Assembly: GCA_030737875.1 (NCBI GenBank)
Contig: CM060925.1
Span: 482,173,514-482,237,513 of the forward strand
Direction: 5' to 3'
DNA from: Allium sativum
Taxonomy: Eukaryota > Streptophyta > Magnoliopsida > Asparagales > Amaryllidaceae
Length of the DNA stretch: 64,000 bases
Under the pieces are notes generated by a model. The model saw only the letters and a list, made by a program, of their open reading frames with translations. It searched no databases and was not told the origin of the DNA. Positions 21,535 to 33,386 of this stretch are shown here, one piece after another. The position numbers and the translations under genes were made by a program. How positions within the stretch are numbered: position 1 is the stretch's first letter; the number at the start of each line of letters is the position of its first letter.

Positions 21535-23389
21535 GTTTTAGAACTTATGCGTAGTTATAGGTCTATTTTTCAGCCAGTTCTTACATTTTTTTGATCACTA
21601 GTTCGAATTGATCGAAGACGCCTTGTAATTAGATGACCGATCGATTGCTCTACGTTCGCGGTCGGCCAAGCCAATGGGAAAGTCGTAAAAGTGGTAGTCG
21701 ACATGGTTGGTTAAAGAGAGTGGGGTAAGTGAAATTCTCTTTCTCAATCAACGAGGAAAATCAAAATATACCTTTTTTGCAGCACTATTGGGCAATTAAT
21801 ATACTGGCAGGGGTGAAATAGTCTCTCTCTCCAAAAAAATATGTTTTTTTTACCGACGCACAAAGAAAATATTTTGATTGGGCAGACTGCTTCTTGGTTC
21901 TCCTCAACCCAATCAATCCCTGGGAAAAAAGAAAAGATATCTCGGTAACGACTTCAAAATCAAACATACCCGCTGATGTCCCATTGCATAAAAGAAGAGC
22001 TTTGGAATGCGCGATCTGGTCGAGTGCCACACGTATGATCATATGCAACCCATGGAGGTGGATCGGTGACCAATCCATTGATGGATTGTGAATAATCCAT
22101 CGAATGTTTACCAAATGATGTTTATTTTTGGTTCGACGATGGCTGTAGCTTTGAAATGAATTCAGATGGAATATTCGAAGCGAAGTGGAAGTGTTCGTTG
22201 ATCGACGAAATGCAACAAAGTTGTGAAGACGACTTAAGGATGTTTGATCTCGTGGATAATGGCTTGCTCGAGAAGGCGCTTGAGCTTATGGATAGTCATC
22301 AATGATGACGGCTAGAGATATTGAAGGCCGAGGGATTATCATTAGTTGGAGGTTCTAGCGGACTCAAAGCAGGGGTATAACGGGGGCAAAAAAGACAAGA
22401 TGAGTCGAATACCCAGGGCAGTCACAATGGGCCTACACAAGAGTTGCGAAGGCGTATGAAGTTTTGCTAGAACCAGAGTTACCATTAGCCCTGGACGGAT
22501 GATAAGATGAGCCAGTCATACGATTAACGATGGCTTCAAGGCAAGATAGGTGGTGATAGTTAGAGTCATGGATGTTATTGTTTCCTTGTATCATCTTGTA
22601 TGGATTGTCCGACGTCGAGGGAGATCTCTTGGGTGTTTATCTGATGTTGGTTTTGGACTTTGGGGTATGTACTTGGTAGGTGTTGAACTCAATTCGGATG
22701 GTCTACGCTTGATAATTGGTTTCTATGGATGTATTGTTCGTTTCTTATCTAATTCTTTGGGAAAGGCTATCATTATCAGTTGTGGAGGAGACGGGTTGGG
22801 TTTCTTCTCTGTTGATGTGTTAGTAGATTGGATGATTAATCTGCCTATTTCTATATACTTTATTGATGATGTTTGATAGGTGTTTTATCACTCAATAAGA
22901 CTATTGTCTGAGTCAAGGTTTTATGTTTCTCTCTTATTACCTTGGGTTGTTCATTCATGTTGTGGATGGGAAGACTAGGAAGCAGGTAGGAGGTAGTAGA
23001 TCTTGATGAGGATGTTGCTGCTGAGCGACGACGAGTTGGAGGCTTATGTATTAGTTTACTACTATACATATTTTGTTGTTTCCGCTGCTATTGCTGACGT
23101 ATGCTACTATGTGTGAACCCGTAGTGAGGCTTGTTGTACAGACTCTGATGTAATCCAGTTTTATGTATGGATATTCTCATGATGATATGAAAGTTTATGA
23201 TTCTGTTCAATGCTTCACTATTACTGCCTGTCGTATATATGTTCTATTATATTTTATCCCTGGGTTGTGAGTTATACGATGGGTTTTTGCTTGTGTTTTC
23301 AACCTGATGATCGTTCCATATCGTCCTGGCATGTCATACAACACACTTATCCTCGGTTTGTGGAGGAGGTACGGGGAGGTCGTCACATT

Positions 23390-23401
23390 TGGTATCAGAG
23401 C
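23390..23401 (+). other. Element C primer-binding site
   Basis: TGGTATCAGAGC, complementary to the 3' end of initiator Met tRNA, two bases after the LTR end. Confidence 0.85.
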
Positions 23402-23568
23402 TTTGGTTAATCGGTTTTATCCAAAATTTGTGGGCATAATGGCGTATTAGAGACATATTTGTACTTTTCTAATGGATGAATACTACATTATAGTGTATAG
23501 TATAGTAGTGCTTGAACTCCATTGCAGTTTTCTCATGTATGGACTAATCATTCTAGTTTCAAATTAGA

Positions 23569-24520
23569 ATGAGTCATCGATATTCGATACATACTGCTAG
23601 GGAAGAGCCTGTTCTTGGAAGGGGAGATGGTGGTTTACCAAATTACCCAGCTATGTTCGAGGACATGCTGGCAGCGATCATGAGGAGGGTACCCGCTCTA
23701 GAAGCAGCCATGGTAGATGTGGATGCTCAAGTGCGAGTACCAGGGGTGGTTGATTTTGCTAAGTTGTGTAAGGACTTCACTACTCTAGGAGGGAAGCCAT
23801 TCAAGGGGACAAACCCGATTGTAGAGATTCAAGGGTGGATTGACACTTGTATTTGGACATTCGAAGACTTGGGTATTGACGATGCAACTAAGAGGAAGCT
23901 TGCATCAAGACAGCTACAAGGCAGAGATATGGAGTGGAACTCTGTTACTTTAGAGACTCCAGAAGATGAGATCACTTGGGATCAGTTCCGAGTCAAGTTC
24001 AAGACGAATTTCATTTCTGTCATCCAGAATTCTATTCTGTCCAAGAGGTTTATTGAGCTAACGCAGAATGGTCGATCAGTGTTGGAGTATGTTTCTTATT
24101 TTGAAGCTTTGTCCAAGTATGCTCGTTCATATATTGAGACTTCTTACCAAAAGAATGAGAGATTCATTCGTTATGGGCTTGGATAAATATCTTGGAAATC
24201 GGTTGGTTGATCATCTAGATGACCCTTATGAGAAGATTATGGAAAAAGATTTGAGACACAAGAATTTGTTTCCTAAGGAAGAGATTGTTGTTGCATCCAA
24301 AGAGGATCAAATACCACAGTAGGCTGGTAATAACAAAAAAAGGAAGCAACAACAGAAGAAAGGAAAGGATGGCAAGAAAAAGCAGAAAAGCAAGGTGATG
24401 CGCTTCAATTCCCAGTAGAAGGTCCATTTCTCCGAGGATTGCAAGAATCCAAAAGCTAAGAGAAAGTGATATAACTGTGGAAAGCATGGGCATATAAGAA
24501 GGATTGTCCAGAATCGCCAA
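23569..24520 (+). pseudogene. Element C1 gag
   Basis: ATG at 23569 starts MSHRYSIHTAREEPV. The capsid part includes VVDFAKLCKDFTTLGGKPFK, KRKLASRQLQGRDMEWNSVT and SYFEALSKYARSYIETSYQ, as in Tekay-type chromoviruses (retrotransposon gag family PF03732). A frameshift near 24170 moves the frame to GLDKYLGNRLVDHLDDPYEK, then a TAG follows at 24320-24322. The two CCHC zinc knuckles near 24390-24510 are destroyed by substitutions and stops (compare the intact pair in C2 at about 31690-31805). The product would package element RNA. Confidence 0.85.
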
Positions 24521-25000
24521 GGGTAAAAGGATAGTGAAGGCATATGCTTTGGAGGCAGTGCCATCTTCTACGAGAGATCCTACGACAGAGGAGAAAGGGA
24601 CGAGTGTTGTTGTTCAAGGTGCACTTTATATCGGGGGTGTTTCAGTTCGAGTGTCGTTTGATACTGGAGCATCGCATTCTTTTATTTTCAATGCGATTGT
24701 GAGCCGTTTGGGTTCGGAACCCAAGATTTGTGATAGACCATTGGTTGTGACTAATCCAGTGGTGGTTTGTCTAGTCTGTGTATGATTTGTCGTGGTATAG
24801 TGTTATCGAGTCATGGTTGCTCATTCGTGTGTGATTTCTTTGTTTTGAACTTCACTGGGTTTGGGATCATTTTGAGTATGGACTGGCTCAAGAGGTATGC
24901 GGCTAAAGTGGATTGCGAGAAGCTCGAGGTGACGGTCGGGAATGTGGAAGGGCGAGTAGTTGTGATTCGAAGTAAGCCAGAAGACGGGGTCTTTAAGATT
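24521..25000 (+). pseudogene. Element C1 protease
   Basis: The aspartic protease keeps its catalytic DTG in FDTGASHSF (about 24658-24684). A frameshift near 24770 separates it from the downstream half [20 protein letters not shown], which normally contributes the ILGMDWL motif of chromovirus proteases. It would cleave the Gag-Pol polyprotein. No longer functional. Confidence 0.85.
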
Positions 25001-26450
25001 TTTATACTTGTTGTGATTCTACTGGAAGTCTTGTCATCTGTGTCGATCACTAGTGAGTTCGATGATGTCTTTGAAGAGGTCAAAGGTTTACCGCTACATC
25101 GCGAGATTGAGTTCAGGATCGATTTGGCCGAAGGAGCTCGACTTATCATTATTCCTCTTAGGCGGATGGCTCCTAGAGAATAGCTAGAGTTAGAGGTGTA
25201 GGTTAGTGACCTTTTGGGAAAAGGATTCATTCAGAGTAGGTGTCAGAATGAGGTGCACCAGTTGTTTCTGCAACCAAGGCTGATGGATCCTTGAGATTGT
25301 GTGTGGATTATCTTGAGCTGAACAAGTATCCATTACCGAGGATAGATGACTTGTTTGATCAGCTGCACGAAGTCAAGGAGTTTTCCCAAATGGATTTGGC
25401 GATGGGATTTCACCAGTTGAGAGTGGCGAAGGATAGTGTGCCTAAGACAACCTTTAGGACACCATCCGGTTTCTTCGAGTGGCTGGTGATGCCATTTGGA
25501 TTGACCAATGCACTAGCATATTTCGTGGATCTTATGAATAATGTGTTCAGATATCAGTTGAATAAGTTCGTGCTTGTGTTCATGGATGATATTCTGGTTT
25601 ACTCCCGGAATGAGGAAGAGCATACCACACACTTGCAGGTTGTTTTGGAAATTTTGCGAAAACATCAGTTGAGAGCTAAGTTTTTGAAGGGCCACTTCTG
25701 GAAGAATGAGATGAGGTTCTTAGGCCATGTCGTTTCTGGAAATGGAATAGCGGTGGATCCCGCTAAAATGGCAGCAATCCAAGACTAGGATAGACCTAAT
25801 AATGCGATGGATGTTAGGAGTTTCCTTGGATTGGAAGGATATTATCGTCGTTTTATCAAGGATTTCTCCAAGATATCTGCACCATTGATGAGATTGGCAA
25901 AGAAAAATCAATTCTTCACATGGGATGCGAAGTGTGAGCAAGCTTTTGGAATCTTGAAAGAGAGGTCGGTGAGTGCTTTTGTTCTGACTATTCCAAGTGG
26001 GAATGAAGAAATGGTGGTATACACCGATGCATGTGGTACTGGATTTGGAGCAGTGTTGATGTAGAAGGATACATTTGTGGCATATGCGAGTTGACAGCTG
26101 AAGCCGCATGAAAGGAATTATCTGGCTCATGATTTGGAGTTGGCAGCGATTGAGTTTTCTCTGAAGATGTAGAGACATGACCTGTTAGGAGTTCGATTCG
26201 AGTTGTCAACGTATAACAAGTCGTTGAAATATATTTTCTCCCAAAAGTATTTGAATCTTCGGCAACAATGGTAGTTAGAGTTTTTGGCATCTCATGATTT
26301 TGGTATTGCCTATACTCATGGTAAAGGTAATGCAATGGTAGATGCATTGAGTCAAAGATATGAGAGTTTGGGAGCTATGTTTTCAGAATGGAAGCACCTT
26401 GAGTATTTGGCAGGATTTGATTTTAGGCCTAGGTGTGAGTTATAGCCTGA
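25001..26450 (+). pseudogene. Element C1 reverse transcriptase and RNase H
   Basis: The RT begins with [16 protein letters not shown] near 25080, loses frame at 25180-25290, then continues [17 protein letters not shown] and [15 protein letters not shown] (the YMDD box as FMDD, near 25570-25610) and [17 protein letters not shown]. The RNase H starts near 25915 with [30 protein letters not shown] and [11 protein letters not shown] stops replace expected Trp, Gln or Arg codons in several places (for example 25786, 26062, 26092, 26170). Order and motifs are those of Ty3/gypsy pol. Confidence 0.85.
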
Positions 26451-27941
26451 AATGTTGGCAAGCTTATCGATAAGATCTACTCTCATCGAACGGATTGACG
26501 AGAGCTAAAAGCATGATGAAAATCTTGTTGAGATTATCCAAACGCTGGAAGCGAGAGCAGAACCAGATAAGGATGGAGAGTTCAAGTTCGATCGAGATGG
26601 TTGGCTTCAGAATAAGGGAAGACTAGTTGTTCCTTATATATATATGGATTGAGAGATGAGGTTCCGGGAGAATGTCATCACTCGAAGTTAACGATTCATC
26701 CTGGTGGTAACAAGATGTATCGGGACATGAAAAGAGCTTACTACTAGGAAGTGATGGAGAGGGATGTCGGAAATTTCATTTCCAAGTGCATAAACTATCA
26801 GTTGGTGAAAGATAAATAAAAGAAGCGGAGTGGATTGATTCATCCATTAGAAGTTCCTACGTGGAAATGGAAGAAAGCATCGATGGATTTTGTCGATGGA
26901 CTACCTAGAACTAGGGCAGGAAATTAACGGATTTGGGTCATAGTGGATCGCTTGACCAAGAGCTCAAGGTTTATTCCTGTCAGATCGACTAGGACAACAT
27001 CGAAGTTGGCTGAGCTACATATTAAGTGGATAGTTTAATTCCATGGTATCCCAAAGAGCATAGTAAGTGATCGAGATCCATCGCTCATGAGTGGATTTTG
27101 GAAGAGTTTGCAAGAGAATTTGGGAACCGAGTTATGTTTGAGTGCGGCATATTATCCCAAGACTGATGGTAAAACCGAGAGAGTTAATCGGGTTTTGAAA
27201 GATCTCCTTAGAACTTGTGTATTGGACATTGGAGGATCATGGGATGACCATCTACATTTTGTTGAATTTTCCAATAACAACAGTAACTAATCAAGCATCC
27301 GGATGGCACCATATGAGGCATGGTATGGAATATCGTGTAATTCTCCGGCATGTTGGTTAGAGGCTGGAGATAAGTTGATACTTGGGCCAGAGATGATAAG
27401 AGAGACATCAGATTGTATAGAGATTGTTCGACAACGAATGAAGGCAGCCCAAGATCGTCAGAAGAGTTACGTCGATAAACATCGAAAGGATTTGGAGTTC
27501 GATGTTGGTGATATGGTTTTTATGAAGATTTCACCGTTGAAGCATGTTTTTCGGTTCGGAAGTAAAAGAAAGTTAGCTCCAAGGTTCGTTGAATCGTTCC
27601 CGATGGTCGAGCGGATTGGAAAGCTCGTATATAGGTTGGATTTACCCGAGAAGATGTTGACCGCGCACAATGTTTTTCATTTGTCTTTTCTACGGAAGGG
27701 TGTGCACGATTCGAATGTGGTGGTATCTCCGGATCAGTACGAAGACCTAGAAGTCGAGTCCGTAGTTTTGAGACCTCGTAAGCCGCTTCGTGTTGTTAGG
27801 AATGACACGAAACAGCTTAGGAGGAAGATGGTCAATCTAATCAAGATGCAATGGAATGGGAATGATGACGATTGTACATGGGAAACGGAAGAGAGTATGA
27901 AGACGATCCATCCAGAACTCTTCGTTGGTATGACCTATTAA
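26451..27941 (+). pseudogene. Element C1 integrase with C-terminal chromodomain-like segment
   Basis: The HHCC zinc-binding region lies near 26670-26810 (HPGGNKMYRDMKRAYY, then CINYQ with the second Cys altered). The catalytic core has [28 protein letters not shown] and AAYYPKTDGKTERVNR, so the D, D and E residues can be placed. The open frame from 27303 to 27941 includes the GPY/F-like region (GKLVYRLDLPEKMLTAHNVF, HLSFLRKG) and ends with LRRKMVNLIKMQW, CTWETEESM and IHPELF, a pattern like the group II chromodomain of Tekay elements, which directs insertion to heterochromatin. Stops interrupt the core. Confidence 0.85.
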
Positions 27942-28125
27942 TGTCCTGTCATCTTACACGACTATAACTTGTACTATTATTAGAATTCCGCATGCTAGGT
28001 TAAGGCTATGGATGCACAACATGTTGGATGCTAGATTGGACGGTAGATTGTCTGCTCGTGGATGATATGCATGCATAATGTTTTGGTTGCTTGTGGTTGA
28101 TGGGGATTTCGGGGGCGAAATTCCT
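27942..28125 (+). other. Element C1 3' noncoding trailer
   Basis: Short stretch between the integrase stop and the polypurine tract; no further gene. Confidence 0.6.
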
Positions 28126-28143
28126 AAAAGGAAGGGGGGACAA
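28126..28143 (+). other. Element C1 polypurine tract
   Basis: AAAAGGAAGGGGGGACAA immediately before the 3' LTR start TGTAACG. Confidence 0.8.
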
Positions 28144-30802
28144 TGTAACGACCATCATTTTTATGTATCAGAGGATTGTAAAATATTTTAATTTAATTCT
28201 ACATGGGTTGGATCATTATCATATTTTGATATGTTATTCATGAGGATGTAAGACATGGCCATGATTTTTGTCAATTTTCTTTGTGATCATTTTGCCCCTG
28301 TTATTTTTGTTTAGGGAATAACTTTTGACTGGAATTAAATCAGGTGTTGGGATAAATTTCATTGGATCGAAAATGGTGTTTCTAATTCCATAGAGTGGTC
28401 ACATTAAAAATTTGGCTAAGCGGTTTGGGAGGAATCGCTGTTTTAAGGTTGCTAATTTTCTGGATAGACTAATTAGTCATAAGTGGGATGATTAGTGAGG
28501 CCCATTAAGGCTAGGGGTTGTTGTCAATAAATAGGAGGGTTGGGGTATGGAGAATAGTTTAGTTTCTTCATTATCCCATTTGGTTGGGTGCCTATGATTC
28601 TCCGGCTCAACCAAATACCTCTCCACTTCGTTTAATTCATAGATTTACATAAGAAGATTGAAGATCAACATCGAAGAAGGTTAGATCACATCAAATTGAT
28701 TGATTTGAAAGTCGTTCTTCGGTGTACGTAATAGAGATTCGTTGATTTCAAGCTATTTTGTGGATTTGGTGAGTGATAAGCATCTCTCTCATGGATCCAA
28801 TCGAGTATATAGGTTTATTTGATCTTAATTTCATCATTTCAAGTCATTTTCACCTAGATCTAATCGAGGTAGGTCTCAATTCGGATCACCATAGGATCTA
28901 ATCTAACAAGATTATAACGGTAAATTCATATGCTAACTCTAGGTTTATGCAAGTTTAGATCCATTTATTGATTCATTCATTATTTTATCATGATTTGGTG
29001 AATTTCTATGATTGTTTGAGGATTATTCATTGTGCTAATGTTGTTTAATGATTGCATGTTGTGGTATTGATTGTTTAGATGAAACTGAACGATTTTGGAT
29101 GAGTTGTGTGTGTGGATGCTCGTTGTTTGAAGCATGGCTCTAGTGGACTATACGTTTGGATGGATCGGGTTGGTTTAAGTGCATGGATTAATGGATTGTT
29201 GTGCAAGAAATGGATGGATCAGGTCAAAATGCATGGATCGTTCGAAAACCATGGATCGGCCAAGAGAACACTCGGTGAAAAGTTGGAAACGGCAAAGGGG
29301 CACTCAATGGAAATATGGATCGGCTGGATAGCTTGATGATGGATCAAGCTGTAAATCGATGGATTGAGGGATCGACATTTGGATGGATCGGGCAGAGCAA
29401 TAGCTGATGGTTAGGCCTAAAAACTAGAGCGCTTCGATCGGGATCGGCACATTGGGGAACTATGGATCGGGTAAGAGTGGATCGGTTGATGCACACATGG
29501 GATTGGTTGTGAAATCATGGAGTGCGCATGAGGGGTCGACAAAAAATAAGTGGAGCGATCCACTGATTGGATCGGCTAACGTGCATGGGCAAAAGTCGGA
29601 TTGGGCAAAGGCACAATGGATCACTTGATCTAGTCGAGTGCCACGCATATGATCATGGACGATCCATGGAGGTGGATCGGTGATCGATCCATTGATGGAT
29701 CGTGAATGATCCATCAAATGTTGACTAAGTGATGTTTATTTATGGTTTGACAATGGTTGTAGATTCGAGGTAAATTCAGATGGAATATTTTAAGCAAAGT
29801 GGAAGTGTTTGTTGATCGATGAAATGCAATGAAGTTGTGAGGACGATGATGAAAGTTAGAGATATTGAAGGCCGAGGGATTATCGTTAGTTGGAGATTCT
29901 AGCAGACTCAAAGGAGGGGTATAACGGGGGCACCTAAGACTAGATGAGTCGAATACTCTGGGCAGTCACCATCGGCCTAAATACGAGTCACGAAGGCGTA
30001 CAGAGTTTTGCAAGAATCGGGGTAACCATTAGCCCTTGACGGATGGCGAGATAGGCGAGTCATATGATTAATGATGGTTTCAAGGCAATATAGGCGCTGC
30101 TAGCCAGAGTCATGGATGCTATTGTTTCCTTATATTGTCTTGTGTTGATTGTCCGATGACGATGGAGATATATCTTGGGTGCTTATCTGATGTTGGTTTT
30201 GGCCTTTAGGTTTTGTACTTGGGAGGTGTTGAACTCGATTAGGATGGTCTAAGCTTGATAATTGGTTGCTATGGATGTACTGTTTGTTTTTTCTCTAATT
30301 TTATGGGAAAGGTTATCAATGTCAGTTGTGGAGGAGACGAGTTGGGGTTCTTCCATTGATGTGTTGATAGATTGGATGTTAATTCTGCCTATTTCTCATA
30401 TACTTTATTGATGATGTATGATAGGTGTTTTTATCACTCATTAAGACTATTGTCTGACTCAAGATTTAGGGTTTCCCTCTTATTACCTTGGATTGTTCGT
30501 CCATGTTGTGGATGGGCAGACTAGGCAGCATGTAGCATGTAATAGAACTTGATGAGGATAGTGTTGCTGACCGACGACGAGCTGGAGGCTTATGTATTAG
30601 TTTATTACGATACATACTTTGTTGTTTCCGTTGCTATTGCTGACGTATGCTACTCTGAGTGAACCTGTAGTGGGGTTTGTTGTACAGACTCTGATGTAAT
30701 CCAATTTGATGTATGGATATTCTCATGATGATATGAAAGTTTAAGATTATGTTCAATGCTTCACTATTACTGCCTGTTGTATATATGTTCTATTATATTT
30801 TA
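28144..30802 (+). repeat. Element C1 3' LTR, truncated
   Basis: Collinear with the 5' LTR but lacking its 870-bp patchwork. Homology stops at TATTATATTTTA (30802), the counterpart of about 23240 in the 5' LTR, so roughly 150 bp are missing. Confidence 0.85.
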
Positions 30803-31411
30803 GGGTAAGTTTGGCTCACATCCCTAATAGGTTTGGAAATTAGACTCACGTCCCTGTGTTATTTTGATATAAATTACATCCCTATTTTTGGAAAATTCAT
30901 CAAAAATAAAAAATTATATAAATTCATAATTAAATAAAATAGTAAACATCATCAAATTCAAGCATTAAAGCAACTAAAAAACGCATCAAAAAACGAAAAA
31001 CAACGAATCTGCAGTTTATTGCATCAAAAGACGCAAATATTTGCAATTGTTGCATAAATGTATGCAACTATTGCAGTTATGCATCCGTCTTGACTTTTAT
31101 GCATACATTATGCATATAATACAGAATAGATGCATACATTTCTGCAACAACTCGTAACCCATGCATATTAGTTCATCTTTATTTGCATACATGTATGCCG
31201 TAAAACTCAATAATTGCATACATGTATGCATATATTCATCCAGATTTTCAATAGAAAATCTGGATGATTATTTGCATACATATATGCATATATTTAGAAT
31301 AAATGCATGCATTTCTGCAACAATTTGTAGCCCATGCATATTAGTTCATCTTTATTTGCATACATAATAAGACACAATAATTGCATACATGTATGCGATA
31401 ATTGCATACAT
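30803..31411. repeat. TGCATA-rich palindromic island
   Basis: About 610 bp unlike any LTR here. TGCATACATGTATGC-type palindromes recur at least five times. A segment from about 31127 is repeated 173 bp later (anchors CCCATGCATATTAGTTCATC at 31158 and 31331). A perfect 14-bp inverted repeat with a 4-nt loop lies at 31236-31267. The left end begins GGGTAAGTTTGGCTC right at the truncated LTR, and the right end runs into C2 over TATGCTTGTTCAT. No convincing coding frame. Confidence 0.75.
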
Positions 31412-33386
31412 GTATGCTTGTTCATATATTGAGACTTCTTACCAAAAAACGAGAAGTTCATTCATTATTGGTTTGGATAAATATCTTGGGAATCAGTTGG
31501 TTGATCATCTGGATGACCCTTATGAGAAGATTGTGGAAAAAGCTTTGAGACATGAGGGTTTGTTTCCCAAGGAAGAGATTGTTGTTGCAGCCAAAGAGGA
31601 CCAGATACCACAGCATGGTGGTAATAACAAAAAAAGGAAGCAACAACAACAGAAAGGAAAGGATGGCCAGAAGAAACAGAAATGCGAGGAGATTTGCTTT
31701 AATTGCCAACAAAAGGGCCATTTCTCGAAGGATTGCAAGAATCCAAAATCTGAGAGGAAGTGTTATAACTGTGGAAAGCATTGGCATAATAAGAAGTATT
31801 GTCTAGAACTGTCAAAGGGTAAACAGATACTGAAGACATATGCTTTGGAGGTTGTGCCATCTTCTTCGAGATATCCTACGACAGAGGAGAATGGGAAGAG
31901 TGTTGTTGTTCAAGGTATACTTTTTATCGAGGTTGTTTCAGTTAGAGTGTTATTTGATGCTGGTGCGTCGCATTCTTTCATTTGCAATGCGCTTGTGTGT
32001 TGTTTAGGTTTGGAACCCGAGATTCGTGATAGACCATTGATTGTGACTAATCTAGTAGGGGGTTCATCTAGTTTGTGTATGATTTGTCATGATCTAGTGT
32101 TATCGTGTCATGGTTGCTCGTTCATGTGTGATTGCTTTGTTTTGAACTTCGTTGGGTTTGGGAACATTTTGAGTATGGATTGGCTCAAGAGGTATGCGGC
32201 TAAAGTGGATTGCGAGAAGCTTGAGGTGACAATCAGGAATGTGGAAGGGCAAGTAGTTATGATTCGATGTAAGCCAGAAGACGGGGTCTTCGTAATCTTT
32301 TTATATTCGCTTGTGATTCCATAGGAAGACTTTTCATCTGTGACGATCGCTAGTGAGTTCAATGATGTCTTTGAAGAGGTCAAAGTTTTACCGCTGCATC
32401 GTGAGATTGAGTTCATGATCGATCTGGTCGAAGGTGCTAGACCTATCATTATGCCCCTTAGATGGATGGCGCCTAGAGACCAGTGAGAGTTAGAGGTGCC
32501 AGTTAGTGACCTTTCAGGAAATGATTCATTCGGAGGAGCGTGTCCGAATGGGGTGCACCAGTTATGTTTGCAACCAAGGCCGATGAATCCTTGAGATTGT
32601 GTGTGGATTATCGTGAGCTGAACACGGTGACTAAGAAGAACAAGTATCCATTCCCTAGGATAGATGACTTATTTAATCAGCTGCACGAAGCCAAGGTGTT
32701 TTCCTAAATGGATTTAGCAATGAGATTTCACCAGTTGAGAGTGGCAAAGGATAGTGTGACGAAGACAGCTTTTAGGACACAATCTGGCTTCTTCGAGTGG
32801 CCGGTGATGCCATTTGGATTGACCAATGCACCAACATGTTTAGTGGATCTTATGAATTGGGCGTTCAGACTGGAAATGGAATAGCGGTGGATCCTGCTAA
32901 GGTGGAAACATTCCAGGACTGGGATAGACCCAAGGCTGTGATGGATGTTAGGAGTTTCCTTGATTTGGCGGGATATTATCATCGTTTTATCAAGGATTTC
33001 TCCAAGATAGCTGCACCATTGATAGGATTGACGAAGAAGAATCAAGTGTTCACATGGGATGCAAAGTGTGAGCAAGCTTTTGGAATCCTAAAAGAGAGTC
33101 TGACGAGTGCTACTATTCTTACTATTCCAAGTAGAAATGAAGAAATGGTGGTATACATCGATGCATGTGGTACTGGACTTGGAGCAGTGTTGATGCAGAA
33201 GGATAGAGTTGTGGCATATGCGAGTCGACAGTTGAAGCCACACGAAAGGAATTATCCAACTCATGATTTAGAGTTGGCAGCGATTTTGTGGTCTCTGAAG
33301 ATGTGGAGACATTGCCTATTGGGAGTTCGAGTCGAGCTGTTTATGGATCACAAGTCGTTGAAGTATATTTTCTCCCAGAAGGATGT
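31412..33386 (+). pseudogene. Element C2: truncated second copy (late gag to RNase H)
   Basis: Begins inside gag (SYIETSYQK), keeps both zinc knuckles (CFNCQQKGHFSKDC and CYNCGKHWHNKKYC) and the protease (DAG instead of DTG in FDAGASHSF, then [20 protein letters not shown]) in one frame from 31389 to a TAG at 32322. The RT follows with frameshifts near 32510-32530 and a TAA at 32706. Near 32870 about 188 bp are missing relative to C1, which removes the MDD catalytic box. The RNase H ([38 protein letters not shown]) is mostly open to YIFSQKD at about 33380, where the sequence switches to B LTR. There is no LTR or integrase. Confidence 0.85.

Larger units (their letters stand above)
21137..22005. 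other. Patchwork insertion in the C 5' LTR
   Basis: Absent from the 3' LTR, where the flanks (GCAAAGG on the left, GTCGAGTGCC on the right) are only about 25 bp apart. It holds a Ty1/copia RNase H piece, a plastid atpB piece and unassigned sequence (21540-22005). It has no LTR, inverted repeat or obvious target duplication, and looks like filler DNA from break repair rather than a transposon. Confidence 0.7.
19657..23387 (+). repeat. Element C 5' LTR (3731 bp, enlarged by patchwork DNA)
   Basis: Starts TGTAACGACCCGCATTTTACG and ends CGTCACA before the primer-binding site. It is collinear with the 3' LTR at 28144-30802 except for about 870 extra bases (about 21137-22005). The region 20690-21130 is rich in ATGGATCG repeats. 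Confidence 0.85.
19657..30802 (+). mobile_element. Element C (C1): Tekay-like chromovirus, 3' LTR truncated
   Basis: A Ty3/gypsy element with 5' LTR 19657-23387, Met-initiator primer-binding site, gag, protease, RT, RNase H, integrase, C-terminal chromodomain-like segment, polypurine tract and a 3' LTR that breaks off at 30802, about 150 bp before its expected end. Element D (36529-46809) is another copy of the same family in the opposite orientation. No matching 5-bp duplication can be found because the right side is rearranged. Many frameshifts and stops, more than in D, suggest longer decay. Confidence 0.85.

Noticed and set aside
21785..22114. 109-aa minus-strand frame, possibly of mitochondrial origin
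   Set aside because: It lies next to a plastid fragment, but I could not match it to any organelle gene; left as unassigned patchwork.
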